A stretch of 64,000 nucleotides of DNA from Thiohalocapsa sp. PB-PSB1 (GCA_016745215.1 CP050890.1:3906001-3970000); one strand, 5' to 3'; counted from the first letter of the stretch, positions 25,932 to 37,199 are shown. Translations and numbers: made by a program. Notes: generated by a model not told the origin, from the sequence alone.

Positions 25932-26213
25932 GTGAACCTCGTTAGGGGTGCTCGATGGTGACGTTTCGCTCATTGTGGACGCTGCGACAACCAGTATGGG
26001 TGTTAGGTGCCCGGTCGGGACAGGGCGTTGATATTCTTGGTACTTCTTGACGAAACTTGGTGCCGAACGGACATGAACAATCATAAAACGGTTCGCAAGC
26101 ATCAGCTTTACGAAGCAAATGCGCACGAGCGCCAAGGATAAGCGATCGTAAGCGATATTACAAAGCAGATTTCCCGCTCGTTCCCAGCGCGTTTGACTAC
26201 GATGGGCGCGACT

Positions 26214-26792
26214 CTATCCGGAGTCGGTATTCCGGGATTCGGTGTTCAGGAGCGGCATGATGCGAGCGCGAATCTGGGCCGCACTGATTTCGCCCGCATG
26301 GCTGAAGACTCGTCGCCCGAGGCTGTCGAAGACCACGGTGAAAGGCAAGCCGCTGGTGCGATTGCCAAGCCGTTTGGATAATTTCACGCTGTCCGCATTA
26401 CCGAGCAAAATCTGATAATCGACCTTGTGCTCGGTCAGAAATCGCCGCACCGAGGCGATATCATCAATGGCGATGCCGACCACTTGCAGACGATCGCCAG
26501 GGTTGGCTTCCTGCAGCCGCACTAGCATCGGCATTTCGCGCAGGCAGGCTGGACACCAGGTGGCCCAGAAGTTCAGGACGACGACCTTGCCAGCCCAGCT
26601 GTTGCTTGTGACCTCGAGCCCGTCGCTGTCGGGAAGTCGAATATCCGGCAAGCTGTTGACCGATTCATTGCGGCGGTCGATCAGGCTCAGAGCCGCATCG
26701 TGCTCGGCAAGCCAGCGCTCGCCATATAACGCGATGCTGATGCTCAATGTGCCGGCCAGCAGGGCCACAAACAGTACCTTGGCGGGATTCAT
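26214..26792 (-). CDS. TlpA/ResA-like membrane-anchored thiol:disulfide oxidoreductase
   Basis: A 192-residue protein with an N-terminal signal anchor (VLFVALLAGTLSISIALYG, residues 6-24) and a periplasmic thioredoxin fold. The redox motif is CPAC in VVLNFWATWCPACLREMP near residue 80, and the cis-Pro is in SGLPFTVVFDS. It starts inside the dsbD stop (4-base overlap), so it probably receives electrons from DsbD for periplasmic reduction, for example cytochrome c maturation or protection of thiols. The exact substrate cannot be read from sequence. Confidence 0.9.
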   Translation of the reverse strand: MNPAKVLFVALLAGTLSISIALYGERWLAEHDAALSLIDRRNESVNSLPDIRLPDSDGLEVTSNSWAGKVVVLNFWATWCPACLREMPMLVRLQEANPGDRLQVVGIAIDDIASVRRFLTEHKVDYQILLGNADSVKLSKRLGNRTSGLPFTVVFDSLGRRVFSHAGEISAAQIRARIMPLLNTESRNTDSG

Positions 26793-29353
26793 CGTGCCAC
26801 CTCTTGCAGATGTGCGGCAAACCGGTCTGCTGGCACAAAGCCGACCAACCGATAGCCGCGCAGCTCGTTGCCATCGCTGTCAAAAAACAAGATCGCTGGC
26901 GGGCCGGGTAAATTGAAACGCTCCTGCATCAACGCCTTATCCGCGGCGTCATTGGCCGTGACATCGGCCTGCAGCAGTACAAAACGCTGCATCTCGGCGA
27001 TCACATTGGCCTCGGGGAAAGTGTAACGCTCCATTTCCTTACAGGACACACACCAATCTGCATAGAAGTCCAGCATGACCGGCTTTCCGGCAGCTGCCGC
27101 GGCTGCCAGCTCGCGGTCGAGATCATCGACGGTCTTGATACGCTGGAAGGCTGTATGCGTCAAGACGCCGCCGCCGACCGGCATGAATCCGCGCAGAGGC
27201 TGTATGCTGTCCTTACCGCCGGCGGCCGCGCCGACCAGCATTAGCACGCCATATGCTAGCAATGCAACGCCGAGGGACTTCCATAATTTTCGCCAGCCGC
27301 TGGCATCCGCATCGAGCGAGGTCAGCGCGCCCAAATAAACCCCGGAGGCAATCAACAACAGACCCGACAGCAGCATGGTCACCGACACTGGGAGTATGCG
27401 CTCCAACAGCAAGATCGCCACGGCCAGCAGCAGCACGCCGAACACCGCTTTCACCGCGTCCATCCAGGCACCGGCGCGCGGCAGGAGATTGCCGGCGGAG
27501 GTGCCGATGACCAGCAGCGGCGCGCCCATACCCAACCCGAGTCCGAATAATGCAAAAAAGCCGAGCAAGGCATCGCCGGTTTGACCGATGAAAATCAGCG
27601 CCCCCATCAGCGGCGGTGCCAGGCAGGGACCGACGATCAATGCGGATAATGCGCCCATAATGGCAACTCCCACCAGGGTGCCGCCCTGCTGTTTGTTACT
27701 GATCTCGGTAAGTTTGGTTTGCAGGTTGCTCGGTAATTGCAGATCGTAAAAGCCAAACATGGAAATCGCCAAAGCCACAAATACCGCCGCAAACACCGTC
27801 AAAACCCAGGGATTTTGCAAAGTTGCCTGCAGATTGGCGCCGAACAGTCCGGCGATGACACCAATCACGGCGTAGGTTAACGCCATCGCCAGTACATAGG
27901 TCAGTGACAAGATGAACGCTTTGCCCGTGGTGATGTGCTCGCCCTGGCCTGCGATGATGCCGGAAAGAATTGGAATCATTGGAAACACGCAAGGTGTAAA
28001 TGCCAGCAGCAAACCCAAGCCAAAGAAAAAGACCAAGGCTCCGAAAATGCCAACGCTGGCCAGGCGCGCTGCGATCTGATCCTGCTCCGATATGCGCCCG
28101 TCGTCAGACAAGGTCGGCATGGCCTCCGTCGTGGGGAGGGATGCCAACTTGCCTGGTTTGGCGGATACGTCGGTGGCGGTGGCTCGAGGTACGGCAGGTA
28201 ATGCCAACACCAAACGCTCGGTGACCGGCGGATAGCAGATCCCGCGTTCCGCACAGCCTTGAAATTTGGCCATCAGCGTGATCTCGGTGGCCTCGGTGAT
28301 CGATCGCAACAGCGGGATCTCGACCTTGATGGTGCTTTGATAAATGGCGACCTCGCCGATGCTGCCGTCGGGTCTTGCCATGTCTGGCTTGACCTCGGCT
28401 TGTGGCAGTTCATAACTGCCAAGCTGAACGCCATCGGCATGCTCTAGGGCCAGTTCAATCTTCTCCTGGTATAAATACGTCCTGGGTGCAATACGCCAAG
28501 TTAACCCAAGAGTTTCCGCCGCGACCACCTCGGCTTGGAATTGAAACGCCTCTTCAGCCGGCAGGATCTCGTCCTCCAGGCCAAGCTCGAGCGACCGAGT
28601 GATGCTCGCGAGACCAACAGGTTCGGCATCGGCGCCGACCTCGCCCGCTGAAGATGCCGCATTTGCCGCCCATGCTTGCGATCGTACAGACTCCAGCATC
28701 TGCCGGGCTGGATCTTGGGTAAGGTTTTCGACTGGGTCTTGGGCAGACGTTCGGTCAGGTTCTGGATCGGATTTTGGCGGTGACGGCGCTGCGGTGGTCG
28801 GCTCGGTCGCGGCCAGTCTTGGCAATTCCAACAGAATGATCTGTTTTTGCGGCGGATAGCACAGGCCGGCATCAGCACACCCTTGGGAGGTTGCCTCGAT
28901 CTCGATAACATCTCCTGCATCGGCACTTCGTTCGATGGCGAGTTGGGCTTGCACCTGGTCACGATAGATCTCGACTTCTCCGAAGAAATCGTCTTGTTTG
29001 GTCTCCGCTTCCGGCAATCCCGTTGGCACTGCCTTGAAACCAGGCGTAAGGGCTAAGAAGCGGAATTTACTCTTATAGATATAATAGCCAGATTCGATAT
29101 CCCAGCTGACCACAATGGTATTCGCGTTCGCGACCTTGCTGGAGATACGGAAAGCCTGCTCCGGCTGCAAGAAGTGCTCTTCCGCCCTGGTTGCGGACAG
29201 GGGCGACAGAATCGTGGTCAGGCAAAGAATCCCGATCGTCAGCACCATTGCGAACCGCAATACCGGACTGTTCTCTACCTTCGGCATTCCACTGCGTGGT
29301 TGGGTCGGGCGTGCGGCATTCGCCCTCGCGGTCTGTTCGATCGGCATCACCAT
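26789..29353 (-). CDS. dsbD: Thiol:disulfide interchange protein DsbD with duplicated N-terminal domain
   Basis: An 854-residue transmembrane electron carrier that moves reducing power from cytoplasmic thioredoxin to the periplasm. The start at 29353 forms a TAATG junction with the cutA stop. A signal peptide (VLTIGILCLTTILSPLSATRA) is followed by two DsbD-alpha-like domains in tandem, roughly residues 55-175 and 255-385, each with its own redox Cys pair (GCADAGLCYPP and GCAERGICYPP). Then come eight or so membrane segments with LLAFTPCVFPMIPILSGI and GPCLAPPLMGAL, and a C-terminal thioredoxin-like domain with YADWCVSCKEMERYTF. The usual protein has one alpha domain and is about 570-600 residues, so the duplication is the notable point. 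Confidence 0.95.
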   Translation of the reverse strand: MVMPIEQTARANAARPTQPRSGMPKVENSPVLRFAMVLTIGILCLTTILSPLSATRAEEHFLQPEQAFRISSKVANANTIVVSWDIESGYYIYKSKFRFLALTPGFKAVPTGLPEAETKQDDFFGEVEIYRDQVQAQLAIERSADAGDVIEIEATSQGCADAGLCYPPQKQIILLELPRLAATEPTTAAPSPPKSDPEPDRTSAQDPVENLTQDPARQMLESVRSQAWAANAASSAGEVGADAEPVGLASITRSLELGLEDEILPAEEAFQFQAEVVAAETLGLTWRIAPRTYLYQEKIELALEHADGVQLGSYELPQAEVKPDMARPDGSIGEVAIYQSTIKVEIPLLRSITEATEITLMAKFQGCAERGICYPPVTERLVLALPAVPRATATDVSAKPGKLASLPTTEAMPTLSDDGRISEQDQIAARLASVGIFGALVFFFGLGLLLAFTPCVFPMIPILSGIIAGQGEHITTGKAFILSLTYVLAMALTYAVIGVIAGLFGANLQATLQNPWVLTVFAAVFVALAISMFGFYDLQLPSNLQTKLTEISNKQQGGTLVGVAIMGALSALIVGPCLAPPLMGALIFIGQTGDALLGFFALFGLGLGMGAPLLVIGTSAGNLLPRAGAWMDAVKAVFGVLLLAVAILLLERILPVSVTMLLSGLLLIASGVYLGALTSLDADASGWRKLWKSLGVALLAYGVLMLVGAAAGGKDSIQPLRGFMPVGGGVLTHTAFQRIKTVDDLDRELAAAAAAGKPVMLDFYADWCVSCKEMERYTFPEANVIAEMQRFVLLQADVTANDAADKALMQERFNLPGPPAILFFDSDGNELRGYRLVGFVPADRFAAHLQEVAR

Positions 29354-29676
29354 TATGATGTCGTGCATGTGCGGACCCATTGTAGATAACTGTCGAGCCC
29401 GGCGGAGATAGGCTGTGCGATCACCTCCGGTAAATCGTAGGGGTGTTCTTGTTCAATCTGTGCGAACACCTGAGCCAAGCGCTCCTCGGTGGTCTTGATC
29501 AGCAGTAAGGCCTCCTGGTCTTGTTGAATTTCACCTTCCCAGCGATAAACCGACAGCAACCCCGGAACAATGTTGACACAGGCTGCCAGAGAAGCGCCGA
29601 CCAGCGAACCTGCTAGATGCTTTGCGGTGGCCATATCTGGGCAAGTACACAGAACAAGTTGAACATCTGAGGACAT
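29353..29676 (-). CDS. cutA: Divalent cation tolerance protein CutA
   Basis: A 107-residue trimeric CutA1 protein. It has the family opening VQLVLCTCPDMATAKHLAGS, AACVNIVPGLLSVYRWEGEI, EEALLLIKTT-like QEALLLIKTTEERLAQVF, and HPYDLPEVIAQPISAGLDSY. Genetically associated with copper tolerance in E. coli, biochemical role unsettled. The stop overlaps the dsbD start (TAATG), matching the common cutA-dsbD pair. The 196 bases upstream, divergent to fxsA, should hold promoters for both directions. Confidence 0.96.
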   Translation of the reverse strand: MSSDVQLVLCTCPDMATAKHLAGSLVGASLAACVNIVPGLLSVYRWEGEIQQDQEALLLIKTTEERLAQVFAQIEQEHPYDLPEVIAQPISAGLDSYLQWVRTCTTS

Positions 29677-29872
29677 GGTATAAACTCTGGCTTTCGCTCT
29701 GCGACTGATCGTCGCTCATGGTCAGCAATGGCTGCGATCAAGCCGATAGGGTAACGGAATCTCGGCATCGCGGTTGCCGCGGATTGAATCGACAAAATCC
29801 GGACAGATGTCCCGGAATAGCGGAAGGCGATGCCGAACCGCCGCCATCCTAACTGATGAGGCCCAACGCATC

Positions 29873-30310
29873 ATGCTTTTCCTTCTCCTGTTTGTCGCAG
29901 CCCCGCTGATCGAACTCTATTTTCTGATCCAGGTCGGATCCTTGATAGGGGCGCTGCCGACCATCGGCCTTTCCATTCTGACCGCCGTCATCGGTGGGAT
30001 GCTGGTGCGCTTGCAGGGTCTCAGCGTGCTGATGCGCGTACGCGACATGCTCGAACATAATGAAATGCCCGCGTTGGAACTGCTGGACGGAGCCATATTA
30101 CTCATCTGCGGCTTCGCACTGCTGCTGCCCGGATTCATCACCGACGCAGTCGGATTTCTGCTGCTGATTCCTCCATTTCGGCATCTGCTGATTCGTCGCT
30201 ATGCCCATGTGGTGCCAGCCCCTGGAGCAAACCCCGCATCTCAGCATGGGCGCGACCACAACGAGCTCCCTCATGTGATCGATGGAGAATTCCGGCGCGA
30301 GGATGACTGA
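29873..30310 (+). CDS. fxsA: FxsA family inner-membrane protein
   Basis: A 145-residue membrane protein. Three to four hydrophobic segments: LFLLLFVAAPLIELYFLI, ALPTIGLSILTAVIGGMLV, then AILLICGFALLLPGFITDA and FLLLIPPFRHLL, the last carrying the FxsA LLPGF..D signature. The ATG at 29873 matches FxsA starts; a longer frame from 29774 adds 33 residues of no homology. FxsA overexpression suppresses phage T7 exclusion by the F plasmid; normal role unknown. It is located immediately upstream of groES, as in several gammaproteobacteria. Confidence 0.92.
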   Translation: MLFLLLFVAAPLIELYFLIQVGSLIGALPTIGLSILTAVIGGMLVRLQGLSVLMRVRDMLEHNEMPALELLDGAILLICGFALLLPGFITDAVGFLLLIPPFRHLLIRRYAHVVPAPGANPASQHGRDHNELPHVIDGEFRREDD

Positions 30311-30465
30311 ATCAAATCAGCCCGGTCTCATGTAAGACACCTCGAACAGCGGCGCATTCAAGCACCGACAGCAGTCCCTGCTTTCCCCTTCCCCTACCGC
30401 CGAAGCGGCGATGACCGCTTCGGCTGACTTATGCTGCCGATGTTCATTTTTCAGTGCTTTGCCCC

Positions 30466-30493
30466 TTGACAGATCAGCGCTGATCTCTATTAT
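30466..30493 (+). promoter_or_regulatory. Sigma-70-type promoter of groESL
   Basis: TTGACA at 30466-30471 and TATTAT at 30488-30493 with a 16-base spacer, about 100 bases before groES. The -10 box abuts the CIRCE operator, so HrcA binding would block RNA polymerase. Confidence 0.75.
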
Positions 30494-30519
30494 TAGCACT
30501 CGTCGTAAGCGAGTGCTAA
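30493..30519. promoter_or_regulatory. CIRCE operator (HrcA binding site)
   Basis: A perfect inverted repeat TTAGCACTC, nine bases, GAGTGCTAA. It matches the CIRCE consensus exactly, so the groESL operon is predicted to be repressed by HrcA and induced by heat. hrcA itself is not in the window. Confidence 0.96.
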
Positions 30520-30592
30520 CACCAGCAAGCAGAAACTGGTTCATCAATCACCACATCTCAAACTAACTGATACAAACTGAGGGGAAATACTC

Positions 30593-30883
30593 ATGAAAAT
30601 CCGTCCCTTACACGATCGCGTTGTCGTTCGCCGCATGGAAGAGGAGCGCACCAGCGCCGGCGGCATCGTCATTCCGGACTCCGCCACCGAAAAACCCATT
30701 CAAGGTGAAATCATCGCGGTCGGCAATGGCAAAATCATGGACAACGGCGATTCGCGCGGCCTTGACGTTAAAGTCGGCGATCGCGTGCTCTTTGGCAAAT
30801 ATTCCGGAACCGAGGTAAAGCTCGACGGCGAAGATTTCCTCGTCATGCGCGAGGACGACATCATGGGCGTCATCGAAGTCTAA
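30593..30883 (+). CDS. groS: Co-chaperonin GroES
   Basis: A 96-residue GroES, the lid of the GroEL folding chamber. It opens MKIRPLHDRVVVRRMEEERT and has the mobile loop ERTSAGGIVIPDSATEKP and a C-terminal EDFLVMREDDIMGVIEV. A good ribosome binding site (TGAGGGGA) lies 8-9 bases before the ATG. It is 71 bases upstream of groEL and under the CIRCE promoter. Confidence 0.98.
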   Translation: MKIRPLHDRVVVRRMEEERTSAGGIVIPDSATEKPIQGEIIAVGNGKIMDNGDSRGLDVKVGDRVLFGKYSGTEVKLDGEDFLVMREDDIMGVIEV

Positions 30884-30954
30884 ACCCTATTTGATTCCAC
30901 CGCCCTCGCTCCGGCCGGATCAATCACTTATTCAATACTAGAGGTAACAGCACA

Positions 30955-32604
<1,650 letters not shown>

Positions 32605-32646
32605 GCCCACACCGCACTCCGCTGCTTTTGGCGGAAAACATCGGCG

Positions 32647-32672
32647 AAAGCCCCGCTTCGGCGGGGCTTTTT
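32647..32672 (+). terminator. Rho-independent terminator of groESL
   Basis: AAAGCCCCGC-TTCG-GCGGGGCTTT, a 10-bp perfect stem with a stable TTCG tetraloop followed by a T-run, 43 bases after the groEL stop. Confidence 0.95.
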
Positions 32673-32830
32673 ATTGCATACTGACCGCATCGTTTTGAAC
32701 CTGTCGTGTTGATAGACAGGACCTGCCGCGGCTAGAAAAACCTGGCTGCCCGCAACCAGCAATCAGTCAATCCCTGTTATTTCAGCCAGGATTGAAGTCA
32801 ACAAGCACACAAAAGCAGACCAAAGTCACC

Positions 32831-35800
32831 ATGGTCAAAATTCTGCCAGACCTCAGCCTCTGCGACCAGGAGCCAATCCATATCCCTGGTTCGATCCAAC
32901 CACGTGGCGTGCTGTTGGCACTGCGAGGAAGCCGACTACGCGTGACGCAGGTTTCGCGCAGCAGCACCAGATTGCTTGGATTGACGCCGGAGGAGTTATT
33001 AGGACAGGAACTGCAAGCCCTGCTTGGCGCGGAACTGACGCAAGCCGTGCATGCGGCACGGCGACGATGGCAGCGGTCACCGCGGCAGCCTGCATTTTTT
33101 GTTTGGCAGCGCCCAGGGCCAGCCGACGCATTTTTTTCTGCCTCGGTACACGAGAGCGGCGACATCTTGGTGCTGGAGTTGGAGCCTGAGCTGGCAGAAC
33201 AGCCAATGTTGACCGAAGACTGGTTCGAACAGACTCAAACTCGCTTCGCCGAGCTGCGGGCGGAACCGCAACTCGAGCCAAAACTGGCGGCGGCTGCCGA
33301 ACTCTTCCGCGAACTGACCGGTTACGACCGGGTGATGATCTACCGCTTCGATGCCGACTGGCATGGCGAAGTCGTTGCCGAGGCGCATCGTATGGACATG
33401 GAGCCCTACCTGGGATTGCATTACCCGGCCTCCGATATTCCACAGCAGGCGCGGCGCCTCTACACCATCAGCCCGACCCGCATGATTGCCGACATCAAAG
33501 ACGAACCCTCGCCATTGATACCGCTTTGCGATCCCGACACCGGCGGCATGCTGGACCTGTCGTTGAGCCTGTTACGCAGTGTTTCGCCGGTGCATCTGGA
33601 ATACCTCGATAACATGGGGGTGCGTGCAACGCTCACCGCATCGTTGGTATGCGATGGCAAACTCTGGGGACTGATCGCCTGCCATCATCTGACGCCACGT
33701 GCGCTTCCACGACGACTGCATCGGCTCCTGGGTTGGATGGCTCAAGATTTGGCGATCCAGATCGCATTATCCGAGGAAATCGCCACGCGCCGCTACCGCG
33801 AGAAGCTCAAAGCGTTGCGTAAGCGCGTGATGGCGGCGATGCGCTCGCGCGGGCGTCTGGCTGAATTGATCACCGGCCCGCATTTGCCCAATGTACTCGG
33901 TGCGGTAAGCGCCGACGGCGTTGCCTTGATCCAGGGAGAGGAGGTTGTTACCGGTGGCAGGGCGCCAAACCCAGCTCAGATTCGTATGATCGCCGACACC
34001 CTCGCCGCGCAAGACCCGGAGCGATTGTTGGATTTGTTCGCCACCGATTGCATTAGCGAGCGGATACCCGAGGCAGCCGACCTCGCGGATACTGCCGCCG
34101 GTCTATTGATGCAGCCGCTCACCAGCGAGCCGACCATCAAATTGCTTTGGTTTCGCGCCGAGAAATTGCAGCAGGTCACCTGGGGCGGTGACCCGCACAA
34201 GGCAGCGACGGTCACTGCCGAAGGTCGGCTGAACCCGCGCAAGTCGTTCGCCGCCTGGTGTCAAAACGTACAATTGCATAGCGCCCGCTGGCAATCAGTG
34301 GAGTTGGAATCGGCGCGTGAACTTGCCGCCCTGATCGACATTGAGCGGCGCAAGATCGCCGAAGCGGCCGTGCGCGATTCAGAGGCACGCTTTCGGAGCA
34401 TACTGACCAATTCACCGGCAATCATTTTCATCATGGATCTCCAGTGCCGCTACCTGCTGGTGAATCGAACCTTCGAGGAAGAGCTGGGACTGACCATGGC
34501 CGATGTCCAGGGTAACACTCCCGATTTGCTGTTTGCACCGGCGCTTGCTGAACAATACCTGTCCAACGCCCGGGCGGTGATCGAGTCCTTGCAACCGCGA
34601 ACCTTTGAGGAAACAGTCGACAGCAGCGATGGTGGATGCACACGCCTGTCAACGCTTTTCCCATTACTGGATGCGGCCGGCCGTTGTACCGCCGTTTGCT
34701 GCATCTCGCTGGACATCACCGAGCGCAAACAGGTGCAGGCCGCACGCCAGGCCGAGGCGGCATTGAGAGAGTCACATCGAGAACTCCAGCGCCGTGCGGA
34801 GCAACTTGGGCATCTGACCTCCGAACTGACGCTAGCGGAGCAACGCGAGCGGGAACGTTTGGCTAAGGTCGTGCACGATCACCTGCAACAGTTACTGGTA
34901 GGGGTCGCTTTCGGTATCGATCGTATTGGTCGCTGTTTGAGCACGCTAGCACCCGAGCACGCTGCCCATGGAGCCCTAGCCAGCGCCAAGGATTTGCTCG
35001 AACAAGCCATTGACGCGGCACGCACGCTGGTTGCTGACCTGAGCCCGCCGATTCTGCACGACAGCGGATTGCCTGACGCCATCGAATGGCTTGCGCGCAA
35101 CATGCACGAGACCCAGGGTCTGACACTCGCGTTGGATCTGGAGCTTGACGCTTCGCCAACACGAGAAGATGTGCGCAGCGTCGTGTTCGAATCCGTGCGC
35201 GAGGCGCTCTTCAATGTCGTCAAGCACGCCCAATGCGATCACGCCGAGGTCAGACTGGCAAAGGATGGGGCGGACCAGGTGCGCATCGTCATTCGCGATC
35301 AGGGCGTTGGCTTCGATCTCCAACAGCTCGCCCGGGGAGAGACCAATGGCACCGGTTTCGGGCTCTTGTCCATGCGCGAACGCCTGCGGTTTCTCGGCGG
35401 TTTCTGCAGCATCGAAAGCGCACCGGGGGAGGGCACCAGTGTCACCTTGATCGCGCCATTGGGAAGCGAGCCAACCAGCGTCGGCATGGGCGCCGGCCCG
35501 GATCAGCTTACCGAACCATTATCGTTACAGGCCCCGCAAGACCAGATTGCAGCAGTCAAGGCGCGCGCTGTGCGAGTGTTGCTGGTGGACGATCACGCCA
35601 TGGTGCGTCACGGCCTATCGTTGATGCTGAATGATGAACCGGATCTGGATATCGTCGGCGAAGCCTGCGATGGTATCGATGCCATCGCGCAATGCGAGCA
35701 ATTGCAGCCGGATCTGGTATTGATGGACTATTCGATGCCGCGCATGGATGGATTGGAGGCGACTCAACGCATCAAACAGCGCTGGCCCGATGTGCGGGTG

Positions 35801-35944
35801 ATCGGCCTGTCGATGTACCGCGAGGCAGATCGCGCTGCCGCAATGCTGGATGCCGGCGCCTGCGCCTATGTCGACAAGACCGCCGGTACCGACGCACTGC
35901 TTGCCGCTGTTCGTGGCGAATTCGTGCCGGGATCCGGCCAGTGA
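32831..35944 (+). CDS. Bacteriophytochrome hybrid histidine kinase (PAS-GAF-PHY-PAS-HisKA_3-HATPase-REC)
   Basis: A protein of about 1037 residues. The N-terminal PAS has the biliverdin-attachment Cys in CDQEPIHIPGSIQPRG (Cys11 from this start). GAF carries MIYRFDADWHGEVVAEA and the PASDIP motif; the PHY tongue has NPRKSFAAW (PRxSF type). A PAS domain follows (near residue 530: RSILTNSPAIIFIMDL), then a coiled coil and a NarL-type kinase core with HDHLQQLL (phosphoacceptor His) and an ATP lid with GTGFGLLSMRERL. The C-terminus is a receiver with VLLVDDHAMVRHGL, phosphoacceptor Asp in LVLMDYSMPRMDG, and Lys in AYVDKTAG. No DNA-binding domain follows the receiver. An upstream TTG at 32792 is an alternative start. 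It probably senses red/far-red light; no heme oxygenase gene lies beside it. Confidence 0.94.
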   Translation: MVKILPDLSLCDQEPIHIPGSIQPRGVLLALRGSRLRVTQVSRSSTRLLGLTPEELLGQELQALLGAELTQAVHAARRRWQRSPRQPAFFVWQRPGPADAFFSASVHESGDILVLELEPELAEQPMLTEDWFEQTQTRFAELRAEPQLEPKLAAAAELFRELTGYDRVMIYRFDADWHGEVVAEAHRMDMEPYLGLHYPASDIPQQARRLYTISPTRMIADIKDEPSPLIPLCDPDTGGMLDLSLSLLRSVSPVHLEYLDNMGVRATLTASLVCDGKLWGLIACHHLTPRALPRRLHRLLGWMAQDLAIQIALSEEIATRRYREKLKALRKRVMAAMRSRGRLAELITGPHLPNVLGAVSADGVALIQGEEVVTGGRAPNPAQIRMIADTLAAQDPERLLDLFATDCISERIPEAADLADTAAGLLMQPLTSEPTIKLLWFRAEKLQQVTWGGDPHKAATVTAEGRLNPRKSFAAWCQNVQLHSARWQSVELESARELAALIDIERRKIAEAAVRDSEARFRSILTNSPAIIFIMDLQCRYLLVNRTFEEELGLTMADVQGNTPDLLFAPALAEQYLSNARAVIESLQPRTFEETVDSSDGGCTRLSTLFPLLDAAGRCTAVCCISLDITERKQVQAARQAEAALRESHRELQRRAEQLGHLTSELTLAEQRERERLAKVVHDHLQQLLVGVAFGIDRIGRCLSTLAPEHAAHGALASAKDLLEQAIDAARTLVADLSPPILHDSGLPDAIEWLARNMHETQGLTLALDLELDASPTREDVRSVVFESVREALFNVVKHAQCDHAEVRLAKDGADQVRIVIRDQGVGFDLQQLARGETNGTGFGLLSMRERLRFLGGFCSIESAPGEGTSVTLIAPLGSEPTSVGMGAGPDQLTEPLSLQAPQDQIAAVKARAVRVLLVDDHAMVRHGLSLMLNDEPDLDIVGEACDGIDAIAQCEQLQPDLVLMDYSMPRMDGLEATQRIKQRWPDVRVIGLSMYREADRAAAMLDAGACAYVDKTAGTDALLAAVRGEFVPGSGQ

Positions 35945-36022
35945 AACGGTGCGTCCACGAACTCGGACCCAATTTCAGAGAAGTCTACATGTCAGCTGAA
36001 TTCATCCACGCCAGGAAGCTCT

Positions 36023-36199
36023 CTAGGAGCGGCGCCTGTGGAGATGCTCGAGCACGAACAGCGAGGCGCCGAGATCGGCCTCCAGCTTCAGGACATGGGC
36101 GCTAACCGTGGATTGGGTGATATGAAGTCGCTTGGCCGCCTCGAGGAAGCTGCCATGCGCAGCGATGGCCAGAAAGGTTTTTGCTTGGTCGATATCCAT
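36023..36199 (-). pseudogene. Truncated LysR-type regulator, HTH only
   Basis: A 58-codon frame on the minus strand reading MDIDQAKTFLAIAAHGSFLE, then AAKRLHITQSTVSAHVLKLE and ADLGASLFV before ending in RRRS and a TAG stop. That is the complete winged helix-turn-helix of a LysR-family regulator without linker or effector domain. Full-length relatives are about 300 residues, so this is either a stub left by a deletion or, less likely, a small HTH protein. It faces the transposase remnant across 26 bases. Confidence 0.7.
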
Positions 36200-36225
36200 C
36201 GATTTCTCACCTATTATGCTTGTTG

Positions 36226-36967
36226 ATGATGGCGCTGCTGCGCATCAAGACCATCGAGGGCTCGAGCGCGCATCAACCCGGCGAACTGGGCATCCTGTTG
36301 GGGCTCGACCGCATGCCGGAAGTCCAGACCCTGCGCCGCAAGCTCGCCGGGCAACACCTCCTGGCGCTGATCGATGAGGCGGTCATTCCCGAAGCGCGTC
36401 GACAGACCAATGGCGACAGGGCGTTGACCCTGATCTTCGATCGCCAGGCCTGGAGCCCCAAGTCCTTTCGCCGCTGGCAGGAGCAAGGGATCGACGTTAT
36501 CACCGACCGCAAGGGCAAACAAACGCCTTGGGACGCGTCGGACTTTCATCCCCGTCGCGCACGACGGGCAGACCGAGACCTATTGGTTGGACGAGCGCTC
36601 AGTACAGATTATTCCCGCTACCGGCAAGAGCGCCGCCTTCTGGATGCGCGAAATCCGTTGCCGATCGGCGAACGGCCATCAAGCCGGGATCCTCACAACA
36701 CGCCAGGACCTGCCGCTCGAGGTGATTGCCGAGCGCATGTTCCAGCGCTGGCGCCAAGAGAACTTCTTCAAGTACATGCAGGCCGAATTCAATAGCGACC
36801 ACTCGAGCACCTACGCCACCGAACTGGCCGACCCGCAGCGCAGCGTGCCCAACCCCGAACCCTGGTTGCGTCGTCGGGAAAAAGCCTTTCTTGCATGTTT
36901 CGCGGTTCAGAAAGCGATCAAAAACAGGGGATGCCAGCACCCTGTATTTGGGGTGTCATTGCATGCT
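36226..36967 (+). pseudogene. Frameshifted transposase remnant
   Basis: The first frame (36226 to about 36548) reads MALLRIKTIEGSSAHQPGE and continues to TLIFDRQAWSPKSFRRWQEQ and GIDVITDRKGKQTPW; the match then continues in the +2 frame from VAHDGQTETYWLDERSVQII through ANGHQAGILTTRQDLPLEVI and MFQRWRQENFFKYMQAEFNS to ADPQRSVPNPEPW. This is the pattern of a large putative transposase family widespread in Proteobacteria (RWRQENFFKYM block). One frameshift near 36549, a missing N-terminus and a truncated C-terminus show that it is dead. No inverted-repeat ends were identified. Confidence 0.7.
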
Positions 36968-37199
36968 TGATCGAATGCGATTTTGCAATCCAAAACAGAC
37001 AGTTGCAGGAGCTGCGCACGGAAATGGGGGCAGATCCAGAAAATAGAGAAAAATGTGCGCTTGCCGACTAATATATCATATTGATTAGACTATTATTTCC
37101 TTCCTTAGGAGTCAGTTCGAGGGTAGAAATATCAGGGCGTGACTCAAAATTATTTATAAAAATCAATAATTTATTATTTAGACGGCCTAGTATTGGTCC
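36968..37199. other. AT-rich non-coding stretch
   Basis: Unlike its GC-rich surroundings, 37060-37190 is dominated by A and T (for example TTATTTATAAAAATCAATAA). No gene on either strand. It separates the transposase remnant from the RND pump remnant and probably marks an insertion or deletion scar. Confidence 0.5.

Noticed and set aside
25911..26135. 74-codon minus-strand frame to the right of cassette F1
   Set aside because: Overlaps the repeat end, has no homology features and lacks a ribosome binding site.
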